Assembly: GCA_026874595.1 (NCBI GenBank)
Contig: CM049316.1
Span: 35,409,339 to 35,473,338, forward strand
Origin: Sipunculus nudus
Taxonomy: Eukaryota > Annelida > Sipuncula > Golfingiida > Sipunculidae
Reading direction: 5' to 3'
DNA length: 64,000 nucleotides
The translations under genes were made by a program, and so were the position numbers. Of the stretch, positions 1 to 12,200 are shown in pieces (within the stretch, counting starts at the first letter, position 1; each line of letters starts with the position of its first letter). The notes below the pieces were generated by a model that saw only the letters and a program-made list of their open reading frames with translations, was not told where the DNA came from and ran no database searches.

Positions 1-832
1 AAGTGATTGTCCATCGAGTGGCCAGCAAGATTGCCATTTGATGTATGTGTTCTTAAAGAAATAGTTATAGGTGTGTTAATATCGCATAAATTCATTTCAT
101 TAAGGTATTATTTAATAACTCAGGACATATGTGCCAAATCAAGAAAATTGTAAAGAAAAATCAACAGCCAAATTAATTGTACGCTGAAGTGGTCATGTCA
201 CTCTGTGCACTGGATTCGTGGGTGATTATATACTAAACTTTTGAATCACCCTGGAGAGTGGCTTACAACTTAATGGACGTAATGTCAAAATAGTTCTAAA
301 CAGCGTAGACAGAGTGGGAGGGGAATACGACATGTTAATTAATAAGAGTAGTAGAAAAACAAACTTACAAATGGATAACTATTGTTACATGAGCACTGCA
401 AAAGGTGCATAATGGAGCCTTATCTCTGTGGGATAGAGCAGGGTAACATCATGGAACATAATAAAAACGGGCCTCGCCTTACTTTACGGCCAGCTCTTCG
501 TGGAACACAGCGATTCCGCAGGTTTATGCCTGTCGTCACATAAAGACAGTGCTTCATAAAGTTACCAGTGCATGAACAAATCATCCATTATATAAGTATA
601 CTTTAATAATGCACCTAGCTGATAATTATTTTTGTTGGTTGATAATTATTTGTTAATTAACGTGCAATATTTAATAAGAGAGAGCGAGATCCTATTTCAT
701 GATTTCTTTTAAGTCCTTCAAACAAATGTGATTGAAATTAAAATGATGACATAATTAGTCAATTAAAAATAATAATAATAATAATAGTAATAATAATAAA
801 ATTAAAAATACATGTATGTAATCATTGAGAAT

Positions 833-2090
833 TGCTACAAATACATTCACTTTTGACAGTAATCGATTACAATTACTTATGTGTTTTCAGAAAAGTAATC
901 GATTACAATTACAATTACTTCTTAAAGTAATCGGAATTACTTTTGTGTTTTAGGACAATTTACCTCATGCAAGAATAGCAATTGGGTTAGAGATTGGTTT
1001 GAGCTCTTAACATTTTTTAACAGTCTAAACACATTTTTAAAGGCACAACCTACAAACTATATAATATTATAAAATGAACCACTGTAGGATATGTACAAAG
1101 AGTCATTGTCAAGTGGTGAAGTCATGTTAAATTAAACATTTCATAGTCGCCACAAGACGGAATCAGATAGTGGTAATGATGCGTGTTGTAGAAAAAGAAA
1201 ACAAATCAACTAAACATTATTATAACGACACAAACGTGTGTATGTGGTTTGGGTTACCACTAAACGGATATTAACCCGGCCATTTCAATGAAGGTGTTGT
1301 AAAAAAGGGGAAAACTAGTTAAACATTATTATAAAGAATAGCTTGGGTGTGTGGTTACAACTAAGCGGATAGAAACCGTGACATTTCAAAACAGCTGTTT
1401 CTGTATGTTTATTTACATAAAATTAATAAATGTTTATCTCGATTTTACAGATTTGTTTGAATCCTTGTATATCCTTCGTTTGCATGTAATTTGTCGGGAG
1501 TTTGGCGAAGTGTAGGCGTCAATTAAAATATACTATATAATAATGTTGACAACATGCGACAACTTTTCTTAGACTGATTCAACCTTTTACATATTGTGCC
1601 TTTCAAGGGGTTAATTGAAATAATATATCATAGATTGAAAGCATTAAAATTTATCATTGAATTAAATCAGCAAGATTGTTATCTAAACAGTGTGGGTTAA
1701 CCTGAAATAAAGGCCAGGCTACCGCTAGGGCTAACTTGAAAGTGTTTTCATATAACCGGGGGTAACCTGAAGTATTTACATTAGGATAGCTTTGATGGGA
1801 AACTTTTTTCATTCAGTCTAACTTAAGTAGTAGCCTGAGATAATAAACATTTTATTTAAAATGCATACGTGCCTTTGAAGTCCATGAGGAATAACCTATG
1901 GAAACTGGTTATTAGCCAGGTATGCTTAATGAATTTGACAGTTGATGGAATTGTTCAAACAATTACTTTTTCAAAAGCAATCGATTACAATTACAATTAC
2001 TTTCTAGGATTAGAAAAATGTTATCGATTATACAATTACAATTACTTGTAAAAGTAATTACTTCAAATACAATTAATTTTGGACCCAACT
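833..2090. mobile_element. Candidate MITE with terminal CGATTA-motif clusters
   Basis: Two clusters of the motif aatcgattacaattac lie at about 858-950 (three copies) and 1978-2065 (at least three copies), with unrelated AT-rich DNA between. Such paired subterminal arrays are seen in non-autonomous DNA transposons. Exact ends and target duplication were not resolved. Confidence 0.35.
1192..1400. repeat. Two-copy imperfect tandem repeat, period about 115
   Basis: Both units contain a taaacattattataa core, a gtgtg-tggtt-ac-act/aac segment, a ctaa(a/g)cggata segment and a catttcaa segment. They lie at about 1195-1290 and 1308-1396, with many mismatches. Confidence 0.55.
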
Positions 2091-2099
2091 TTGTTTCAT

Positions 2100-2128
2100 T
2101 CATATTATTATTATTATCATTATTATTA

Positions 2129-2171
<43 letters not shown>
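2100..2171. repeat. TTA trinucleotide array
   Basis: An imperfect (TTA)n microsatellite. A second, longer array is at 2449-2522, and shorter ones at about 769-800 (AAT), 13,567-13,603 (AAT) and 53,658-53,706 (TTA). Confidence 0.9.
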
Positions 2172-2172
<1 letters not shown>

Positions 2173-2448
2173 ATTTTTTAAGTCATCATAAGCAGCAGCA
2201 GTTTTAGCAGTACAAGTGTTAGTATAAATATTATCACTTTTGTTTTATTTTTATGGTACACAATTATACAAAAAAGCAGGCGTCTGCATATATACTTACA
2301 GTTTGCATGTCTGTGTGTATTTTAAATGTCTTCTATAATCACATCTATTTCATCATCTATATTTCACTAACACTTCATCTTATAATTATGTTATTAATTT
2401 TAATCGTGAATATATTTAAGTCATAAATATATACATGAGGCATTTTAT

Positions 2449-2453
2449 ATTAC

Positions 2454-2522
<69 letters not shown>
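2449..2522. repeat. TTA trinucleotide array
   Basis: A (TTA)n microsatellite of about 24 units, with one TTT interruption near the end. Confidence 0.92.
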
Positions 2523-2523
<1 letters not shown>

Positions 2524-2773
2524 GTTACAATTTAATGATAAAGTTTGTTTAACAGAATTGATAAAAAATCTAAAAAAATCTAATTAATTCAATACATGTA
2601 TGAATACATTCTTTATTTACGGGATTTTAATATTGTATCTAATACTGTATAAAGAAAAAAATGTATTAAGGAAACCAGTTATAAATATATCATTATACTG
2701 AGTATATACTTATTTAATTATTGGATGCTTTGTTTACCATGTATGTACAGGTAATGTTAAAACTTAAAGCACG

Positions 2774-2790
2774 GCCCTCTCAAAGAGGGC
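2774..2790. repeat. Perfect 7-bp hairpin
   Basis: gccctct-caa-agagggc forms a GC-rich 7-bp stem with a 3-nt loop in an AT-rich setting. No role can be assigned. Confidence 0.5.
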
Positions 2791-2953
2791 GTGGACCGTA
2801 TAATGAGGGAATCACGCCGCATGAGATATAAAATGCAAACTACAATTATTAAAGTATATGTTGTCATGATGATGTCATTTTCTTCCTCCGTTCGTTAGAG
2901 ATTTACGTAATGCACTCGAGCGCCACCACTCGGCATAAGGCGGAACGGGTTCC

Positions 2954-2976
2954 GGGGGGGGGGGGGGGGGGGGGGG
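2954..2976. repeat. 23-base G run
   Basis: A pure G homopolymer. Similar G or C runs occur at 7982-8000, 13,997-14,022, 16,530-16,544, 38,299-38,314, 50,476-50,495 and 59,217-59,228. Their exact lengths are likely unreliable in an assembly. Confidence 0.9.
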
Positions 2977-4084
2977 AATGGTCGCGAAATAACACCGACC
3001 GTTGGGTGTGTATTAGGGAGCATGGATAATTATATCCTCACCGGATCCTGTTGCCTACGTCAACCTGATAAGCTTGAACCTAAATATTTATTTCTGACAC
3101 TAGAATATGGATCACTTTGCACTCAAATTTATCAGATTTACAGCCGGACATGTTCTACAGCAGAGCTTTATATTCCCCGTATTTATCTGATGTACAACAG
3201 TATAGTGAATTTAGGCCCGGCAAAAGCAGCATCCCCAACATTCGTTGGGCCACAACATTTTAAATTGCCCTTTATGTTGTATCTTCGCTTCCCAAACAGG
3301 GTGATTTGCACACGATAGCAATACTACATGTTGGTTTAAAGTATCGGTCGCTCTAAACAATAAAACCCGAATTTGGTAAAGCTGACCAGAGTATATGATA
3401 ACAAATAACATGGCGCCAAATCCCCCCCCCCCTTGGGTATGACAACGCTATTGATGACAATACACTGCGAGTCAAATAATTATTGAAATCTTGCAGAAGT
3501 ATTTACGATCAATATTTAGATATATTATTTTATAGTGACATATGTTCAGTGTATATAATCTATCAAATACTTTTGATCAAATTCGAAATATATACTGTAG
3601 ATTTAGATAAAAGGGCTTAAAAGCATGAATTATCACAAAGGTAAGATATAATTCGTTGTTCATATTTGCAATGTACAATCATTCATTTTATGAGAATTGA
3701 TCGTTTTACATTTATGGAACACTTCGATGATGAGACCTCAAAATGCAAGATGAGCAGAAAATTTGATTTATTCAAATTAAGAGACAAAAATTGGCAGACA
3801 ATATCAACAATAGTGTACACACTTATTTAACCACCGCCAAGTGGCCACAGGTATTATACTTTCCCTCGTTTTGTATGTCAGCAAATGCACCAAAACGTCC
3901 TGCTCAGATTTTGTTGAAATTATATGGATGGTTTTGAAAACAGTCAATCTCCTCGATCACCACGTATACTTTTTTGTATTGGAGGTAACCGCCTCCATTT
4001 TTTTTCTTTTTTTTTCTATTGCTTGGTTAACTATAACTTCTTACATCTACAGAGTTCCATTCCGGTTTCGGACTACGTGACAGG

Positions 4085-4375
4085 GGCTTATACCCGGTCA
4101 TCCTAGTGTCACCAAGGCTCGGTGCACCACTCCTGCGGGTCCTGGATGTGTGTCATCCCCATTGCTGGGTCAGAACACCAAAGAACCCCCGAAAGGCGCA
4201 CTCGCTTGTGAATAAAACATGCCCGTTGGGCACAGTCTCCTGATTAAGCCTGCAGAAACTCCCTCTGGCTGGGGGCCGATCGTGAAAAATCTCAGCACCT
4301 CGGCTGAGATTCGAACTCATAATCTCCCGGCTTTGAGTCCTGCGCTCTACCCCTGAGCAACAGAAGTCGGTTCAT
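4085..4375 (-). mobile_element. tRNA-derived SINE
   Basis: On the minus strand the head (4372 downward) reads like a tRNA. It has an A box in gctcaggggtagagc and a B box in gagttcgaatctc (about 4308-4320), with no CCA end and no full cloverleaf. A non-tRNA body follows to about 4085. The body (gtgaaaaatctc, gcacagtctcctgattaagcc on +) recurs at 24,400-24,480, which shows a dispersed family. The tRNA species was not assigned. Confidence 0.7.
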
Positions 4376-6211
4376 CACGTAGACTTACCTATAGCAAATG
4401 AGGATCATTCTGGTGGAGATGTGATGTCCCTGACAACATCTTGTTATTTATATTCTCCCTTCAGGCTTGGAGGTGTAAAATAGGAAACATCATTTTCAGT
4501 TTGCTTTGCCTGACTTTTATACTGCGAGGAGTTGAGCTAACCCTGTAGGACATTTGTTTTATAATCATTTAGTTGCGGTCAGTTTATACAGGAAGAACCG
4601 TTTGACTGGGTGCCATTCTCAGTGTAAGTATAATGTTTAACGTCAACATTCAGAAATGTTTTATGGATTTTGTAAAAATATTGATGGAGGTACACCTCAG
4701 TGAAGGTATATAGGGACTATCACTATTCATGTTTTTTTTCATTGTTATCCCATGCATTTTATAGGGAAAATATTACTCTTTTTGGGGGTATAAAGCGGGG
4801 CGTATAAAGCTTATTTTGGCGTACAACACAATTTTTGTGGTTTAGAGAGCTAATGTGTGATAGTTTACGACACAATTCTATCCTGCAATATGAAAAATTA
4901 GGCGTCGAGCAGATCTTTCCCATTTCAACAAATTTGCGATAAAATTAGCGTCATGTGGTATGAACGCGACAGAGACATTATTTTGGATATATCGGTCATC
5001 ACGCTGTCGATTTATCGGTATTTCGTTTTATTCTACTGACTTCTCGATTGTTGTCTAATTAATAATTTATAAAATACTTCCGCACAGAACTTAATATGAA
5101 TTTGCTTTAAACGATGCGTTCAGTTTAGGTAATGGTTTATGTTTTTCTTTGGCGTATACATGCAATCTAAGTTCGCCTGAAGTCTTAATTTTAATTCTTT
5201 CTTTCGTATTTTAATTCAAAAAGGCGACTTAACATTCACATACAAAACTTAACGTTCATATATTTTAAATACTAAATTAGTTTTCATAATGATACTTTTA
5301 CGACTCCAGTGATACTTGTCAGAAGGATAATGTTTCACCCTGAAAGATTTTGGTAAATTAAATTAAGTGACTATGCATGACTTTAACCGGATACGGGTAT
5401 CTTGGACCATGTGATATGACGAGAGCTGATGAGTCTGTATCGCAGCCCGGTGAAAACGAGTTATACCAGTAAATGTTCCTGGTTACCATGGAATTTGCTC
5501 GCACTTATCTTGATGACAGCAAGAACGCTGACTCTGTTGAGCAGATACCTTGCTTCAGTGGTCTACCAAGCGTGCTATATCATGAATTTAACATGACAAT
5601 TTAACCGAACAGGTGGCTCGCGTTCCGCCTGTCTATGAGGGATTTGAATGGCCGTTATGAGTGCGGCCCCATCACTTGAGCACCTGTTAAAAAATTATGA
5701 TATACCAGGGAATTGGGCCTGATGAACCAAGGTCTCTGCAATAATTCAATGCAAAATTTATAGAAGTTCCATAAAGTAACAAATCATGCGGCAAGATTCA
5801 TTCTTCTAATAAAACAAATCTCTAGCTCGGTCGAGAAAGACCTACATAAACAGGCCACATGGTCAGATATAAGATGAATTGTTATTCGTACATGATGAGG
5901 CTGAAATGGTAACAGCCAATCAAATCCAGCATAACAAAAATAAAAAGTACACTGTAATGAAAAATGTTCCCATGCCGTATAAAGAATAACACATGCACAG
6001 GGAATTGGATAGGTTTGCTTGATTGGTCATGTTCTCGAAAGCAATATGGCATTGCAAGACCGCTGATCTAAAAATATATCATTTAATAGGCATTTGGCTG
6101 TAAGGTTTCTCAACTTCGCAGCTTGAGGCTGGTTTATATGAAGATAAACCGTGTTATACAATGTATATTCACATATTATTACAGGTCGTGCATTTTTGCA
6201 GTTTCAAGAAA

Positions 6212-6310
6212 ATGGCGAAAGGGAAAATGGAACAATATGAACTGCCACAGACGCCGGGACCAGCACAAAATGAACACATATATGACCATCTACAATCAAA
6301 ACCCCCTGAG
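6212..6310 (+). CDS. Gene A exon 1: cytoplasmic tail
   Basis: The first ATG in frame (6212) opens 33 codons ending in a strong donor (GAG|gtaagt) in phase 0. The peptide is polar and Pro-rich, with YELP at residue 9 and EHIYDHL at residues 21-27. The latter fits the acidic-x-x-Tyr-x-x-Leu pattern of hemITAM or endocytic Tyr motifs. A polypyrimidine-AG acceptor (ttttttgcag, ending 6201) lies 10 bases before the ATG, so an upstream non-coding exon is likely. No signal peptide is present, which fits a type II protein with its N-terminus in the cytosol. Confidence 0.7.
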
Positions 6311-7825
6311 GTAAGTGTGCCAGGTTTTTATTGTGTCTAGAATTCAACACCAGTGAGGTAAATAGCTAGATAACTTAAAGAAGTCGCTCTGGTCACTTAT
6401 ACGGTTGACAGGCTCTCAATTTTACTGTTTCCATGAATTGCGCAAGTGTACTGTAAGATTCCGGAAAACAGAACAGTTTCGAGTCAGAACAGCGTTGTAG
6501 TTTTTCTTGAGTGTTTGGTGCTTGCAATGTAGAAGTTGCAACCACCAATGTCATTCTTTAAACAATATTGTAAAATACACTGGTTGACAGTTTCGATATT
6601 ATGTATGTACTTACAATATTAATTTTTATTGACTTTCAGCGGGCGCAACCACGTTCGGTAATTTGGGGACCTGCTCCATGCTGGCTGAGCCTCGTCTTTG
6701 GTATCCTGGTGCTATGCTTGTTCACTGGTCAGATATTCTTGTACCTTGGAATGCGCACAAGTCTAGGAGGTAAGCAAAAAAAATTTATTTAATTATATCT
6801 ATTCAAATCATGCTAACAATTCAGAAATCATTCTGATTCAACACTCAAATACTTCGATTTATAAACTGGCTTCATTCCATATATTAAGGTATAATTTACC
6901 GGAAATATATTTTAGGTATAAATGAAGCGTTGTCCTTAATGGAGATGTCGAGTTGCATAGGGGAGAGGGATGTATCAAACTAAAAGAATGTTTTTTTTTA
7001 ACCTGACATATTAACATACCTGAAATACACTCCTTACCCAGTGGTTATTCGCTGCATCCTCATTTTGTTGAACCACTGCTTGAGTTGGCAGGTCTGCTGG
7101 GTGTTACCACCAGACGGTTGGCACGGGGACTAGAATGAAATTAGACAAATGAGAGCGGGATATCGCATTTTATATCCAATAATAAGTTTGAAACATACGA
7201 TACCCAAGTATCATTTGTCTGATTACCTTTTCGCCCCGGACCAGCAATTGTCGATAAGTGCACCTGAGTTATATTAGAATTACAGGTAAATTACAATTGC
7301 CCCATAGTTGTACGTATATGTAATATGCCTAGGACGTCAGCTGGTAACGTGGTATTTATGTACTTGGGTTCTCATCCGTGCTAACCCAATATATTCTGCC
7401 GGACTGAAACAGGCGCGATGGTCCGATGAACCTGTATGATTTAGCCGCGATACGGAACAATGTTTTTTGTATCGTAACCCGAGGGCTGAGATCTGCATTT
7501 TCTGTTGTAATTTGTTCTAGGGCCGAGGTTGATAAATGCAGGTTTATAAAATGGGTTAATATAAATATAATTTGGTTAAACCCTCCGTACAGCAAAGTGT
7601 CCAGACAAACGTTGGTAAAAATTTAAAAAAATCATCAACAAACATTTTCTGAGAACCCACAAATTGCATTAAATATTAAACAAAAACTCCGGAAAGCCAC
7701 CAAACCTTCCTAAAAGGAATTATGGGAACAGCTGAGTGCCTGTGTTAGGTATGTTAATACTCAGTAAAAATGCTCTGCTCAGCTGCATTGAGCACTTTTC
7801 TACATCATTTGTAACAAAAACACTA

Positions 7826-7899
<74 letters not shown>

Positions 7900-9236
7900 G
7901 AATAGCCATGCTGGTTCATTGTATATAGATGGAAATGGCATACACAGAAAAGTCGGTTCACCTTCAACCGGGTATAGGTAACCCCCCCCCCCCCCCCCCC
8001 TTATAGTCTCTGTATCCTGTTTATTACCTGTTAACTGCTCCAATTATGAAAGTAAAGAATGTATTATTAACTTAAAACACATATTATCAACTGCATGATT
8101 TATATTTAGGTGCGCACGCCATCAGACATGACGCTAGGTGGCGGGTTATATCGGCCCTGCTACTGTGTATCAGCGCTCTTGGTTGCGTTGAGATAGTACC
8201 AAGCAAAGCGATTAATTACATATATCATCTGATACATCCACCCTGTACACAAGTAATTTATCAGTGGCAAAGTGAAAGCTTCTAGGAGGAGGTTTTAAAC
8301 AGTTGGAATTCAGATGAATGTTTTTTGGAGCAGCTATAGCTTAAATATATTTTATGTGCACTAAAATGGTTGTTTCAGTCTTTAACTTGTCCCAGGGTCA
8401 GTGACGCCGGAATGACTAGTCAACTTATACCATAGCTGATTACATTCAATTTTATAAATTTATGTAAAAAAATAATTTTTATAGGACAAGTTGGTGGAAC
8501 AGGTCCCCCTGGTGCGCGAGGAGCTTCAGGTAGGAAAGTTATGTATTGAGGTCGCACTTAACATTCCAAATAACGATGATACTGCTCGTCTAACGTTACA
8601 AGCTAACATATAGTTTTAAATATCACTATCTGTCGTACCGACTACCGCGAAATGCAATATTAAGTGTTGTTTTTTTTTCATGTTGGTTTATCACGGCGTA
8701 TTCCATTTTATTTTCAACTAGGCCATTGTACTTCGAATTCAATCAAAACAAAAAAACGGGGGCAGCATAGTTTCATAACAGTTTGTACAGATATGAATTT
8801 GGTTATAAAAATGGATCAGTGTCGGAACCCTATGAGTGACCTTCTATTTGAAAATTTCAAGAAGATAACATTTCTCAGAGACAGCGTCGTGGATACTTAT
8901 AAGCCTCATGGGATCTGTGAGCGTCCCATATTTTGGGATTATATTTGGAAGGATTATGAAAAAAAATTTAAATATGTTACTATGTTGCTTTGTCGCGTTA
9001 TTATCGCATCATTAAATGATGATATATCGTATCATAATATCATTATCTGATTTAAGTGATATGAAAAGTTTTTTATTTTCAATTATAAGCGCAGTTTTTA
9101 CACAATTATCTGGTTTGCTTGAAATTATCAGCAAAGGTCAGTACCTGTTACAAATGCAAGCTTTGATCCGCTTAGCCTACAGCCAGAGCCGATCCGACGC
9201 TAAAGCATAAAGCGTTGACCGACTGGGATATCTTTA

Positions 9237-9288
<52 letters not shown>

Positions 9289-12200
9289 CAGATTAGGTAC
9301 TGTGTACGTATATCTAAAGCCTCATTCAAATGCAGATATTTACTCCTGTGATTATTTTAGAATATGGAGTAAATTCACGCCTGTGAAATTAATTCTACTT
9401 GTAGTATTTTCACATTGTGTTCACATGTAATTAAGGTAAATATATGCAAAATGACATTTAAACACATTATAAGAAGGCCCAAGGACTCAAAGGTCACTTG
9501 AGAATATTCTCTCTTTTATGACACTATAGCTATAAAAACAACAATTGTATATTTCATGCTGGATGGACGATTTCGGTATGGGACATCTGGAATTTGGACA
9601 ATCCGAACAATTAAGGGCGTTTCGGACAGGCCTTTGTGAATGAAAATGCTATAAGGTTTAAATTGAACGGAAATTGGTACAAATCTAGGCCAATCCTATC
9701 AAATTTATATGTCTGCAAAAACCCCGAAAGAAATGTGTGTAGGCAGTAGACCAGTCCTTAGCACACAAAAAGCACATCAGAAAAGTTAACCCAAACTGTA
9801 GCTGACGCCACCAAATTGGTTATGCTCACTTGGTCTAACATAAACAGGTATAATATATATTGTGAGTATCCGTGTATTCTTTGTTTTAGAAAAGGTATTA
9901 ACAGACAGGCAGCGGACTGAAGGATGGACTCCGACATGGCTCTTTAGCTCACAGATCAGTTGTATCTTTAGAAGTAGCAAATATATGAACTATTTAATTA
10001 AAATGGATGAGAGGGTAAAGGAAAGATGTAGCTTTGTGGAAAAGGAGTTGGACCTCGGAGTTGATAGTACCTGGTCCATTTTCCACCAGTGCCTCAAAGA
10101 CAAAATTACCAAAATTTGTCCTACCCTACATAACCATCTCAGGAATATCCTCGATTTGATTAAACATTGTATCGGTTGTTCCTTAATAGTCCCTTAACTG
10201 TTTTTCCAGGATAACCTGATATGTACAGATTCTGAAACCTAAGAACATTCCCTACTGTGTGGCTTATGAAAAAGTTATATTTTTCATAATTGGTTGAGTT
10301 TTTAAAAGACAAAATAAATACTGGTTTTACTTATTTACCTTTTAATCGATACTTCTCAACCATTATGGTTCAAAATGTTCAATTTTCAACATATTGAATG
10401 TACAAAAAATGCACTAAAATGTGTACGACCGGGCCTATCATTAAAAAGAAGCCGTTTATAGGGGGAAATTGAAAAACAATTCATGCATATTTCATACCTA
10501 AATGCCCTGTATAATCATAAATTTGAAAGTAAATACCCCAAGTAAAATATTTAAATATGTCTTAGGGTTTCCCCGTACTTTTACATGATTCATATAGGTA
10601 TTCTTAATAGGCACATTCAAGTTCGAATAAATCATTTTAGTCAAATACATGAATTCTATTCAAATATTCAAAATGTAGATCAAATCAACCGTTAAATGAA
10701 AACCATTAGTTTTCATATATTAACACGTAAAGTGCATTCTTACCTCCATAAACAATGTTTTTGTTTTGATTTTGACCACGAAATATATATTCCGGTCTTG
10801 ACCTTGAAGGACGACTAAATTGCTAGTTTAAAAAATGAATGAGTAATCACAATTTGTAACATAAAAGGGTCATTTGATTATATAACAAAGAGAATTCCTG
10901 TCATATGATACAAGTTTCTTAACAAAGACAGTTAAGTGCATACAAATATACTTTTGCATCACCTCCCGAGATCGTGCAAATATACTTTTTACTCATGTCG
11001 GTTACTCAAGGACTATTAATACTCACATATGCAAATCTGTTCACATGACACAGTATACAAGTTCGTACACAAGTAAGTTTACTTGAATGTGTATATATAC
11101 TCACAGGAGTAAATTTGTGTATGTGAATTAAGTGTGTACTCTATTTTGATAAATTCAATCATCTTCCCATGTGCATAAGTGTTTTTTTTTCAGTTAGTGA
11201 CGGACGTGCTCGCTACATTTTTATTTATAACTGCAAAAACAGGGGCCAACTTTGCGTTTAAAATATACCATGGATTGAACCGATCAAAGGAAAATATATG
11301 TATATACATGTATTTCCAAAACAAAACCCGCAATAAATCATAGAATTACTGTGATTTATGTAATATGTACATAATCTAGTAACGAGAAAAATTAAGTGTC
11401 GTCATAATTTTCTATTATTATTTGTCAGGAGCTGATGGATCGCCTGGTCCTAGAGGACCTGTAGGCCCTCCAGGTAAGTCCTATACATGTATAACTTATT
11501 TCTTGGAACAGAAATGCCAAACAATGATTATTCTGTAATAAGTTTACAGACCGAGCGGGAAATATATTTTAAGTAAACATGGAATGTTCCAACTTAATAG
11601 AAAATACAAAAATGTACTTGAGTTCGTGAAATTTGGGCAAATAATCAAGATTTTAGTCCGGGTTCTACACTGGACAGCAGGTAAAGCTTATAAGGTACTT
11701 GTCTTAACTGCGACACTTATGTCAGGTCCTGACATCTGGCGAGAGATCATCTAACTAATGTATAGTTCCGTACGTAGAACCGAGAATCGAGGCATGGAAT
11801 AACGTTTAGTTCGTTCATATATGTACCCTACCGAGAGCATTAAGGGGACCATCCTTTATTTTTAGGCATAAGGGGACAATTATGGGAATATTTGGGAATT
11901 CAAATGGGAAAAATGAAGCCAAAAGGACATTAATTTGAGTTGAACATGTGAAAAATGTCATTCTAATCTAGACATATTGTTTGCTTCTGGCAAATCGACC
12001 AATTTTCAATGTTTTATCACTAAAAAGATTGTTGAAATATTAGGAGGACCACATATTTATATATATGTGAGGTAAAAATATACAACTGATTATGGTAGTG
12101 TGTACGTATATCTAAAGCCTCATTCACATGTAGACATTTACTCATGCAATTATTTTAGAATTTAGAGCAAATTCGCGCCTGTGAGAATTAATTCTACTTG

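Larger units (their letters stand above)
1..6201. other. 5' flank of gene A: repeats, no gene seen
   Basis: No convincing coding exon was found. The stretch holds a candidate MITE (833-2090), TTA arrays, a G run, a short hairpin and a tRNA-derived SINE, each listed separately. The promoter and any non-coding first exon of gene A should lie in the right part (4.4-6.2 kb), but no diagnostic element could be picked out. Confidence 0.5.

Noticed and set aside
2100-2522. CRISPR-like periodicity
   Set aside because: Simple TTA arrays without spacers; this is eukaryotic DNA.
4300-4372. Possible tRNA gene on the minus strand
   Set aside because: A and B boxes are present but no acceptor stem closes the cloverleaf, and the sequence continues into a repeated body, so it is a SINE head.
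7720-8043. Open frames rich in Ile-Tyr (also at 9215, 15,035, 26,433, 32,221, 51,019, 56,036, 56,987, 62,852)
   Set aside because: They run through TA microsatellites, which are open in two frames on both strands.
8664-9050. 128-codon open frame on +
   Set aside because: It lies within gene A intron 3 between repeats, resembles no family known to me, and has no splice context.
9862-10197. 111-codon open frame on +
   Set aside because: The sister copy of this segment (about 16,275-16,610) is interrupted, so the frame is not conserved; the protein was not recognised.
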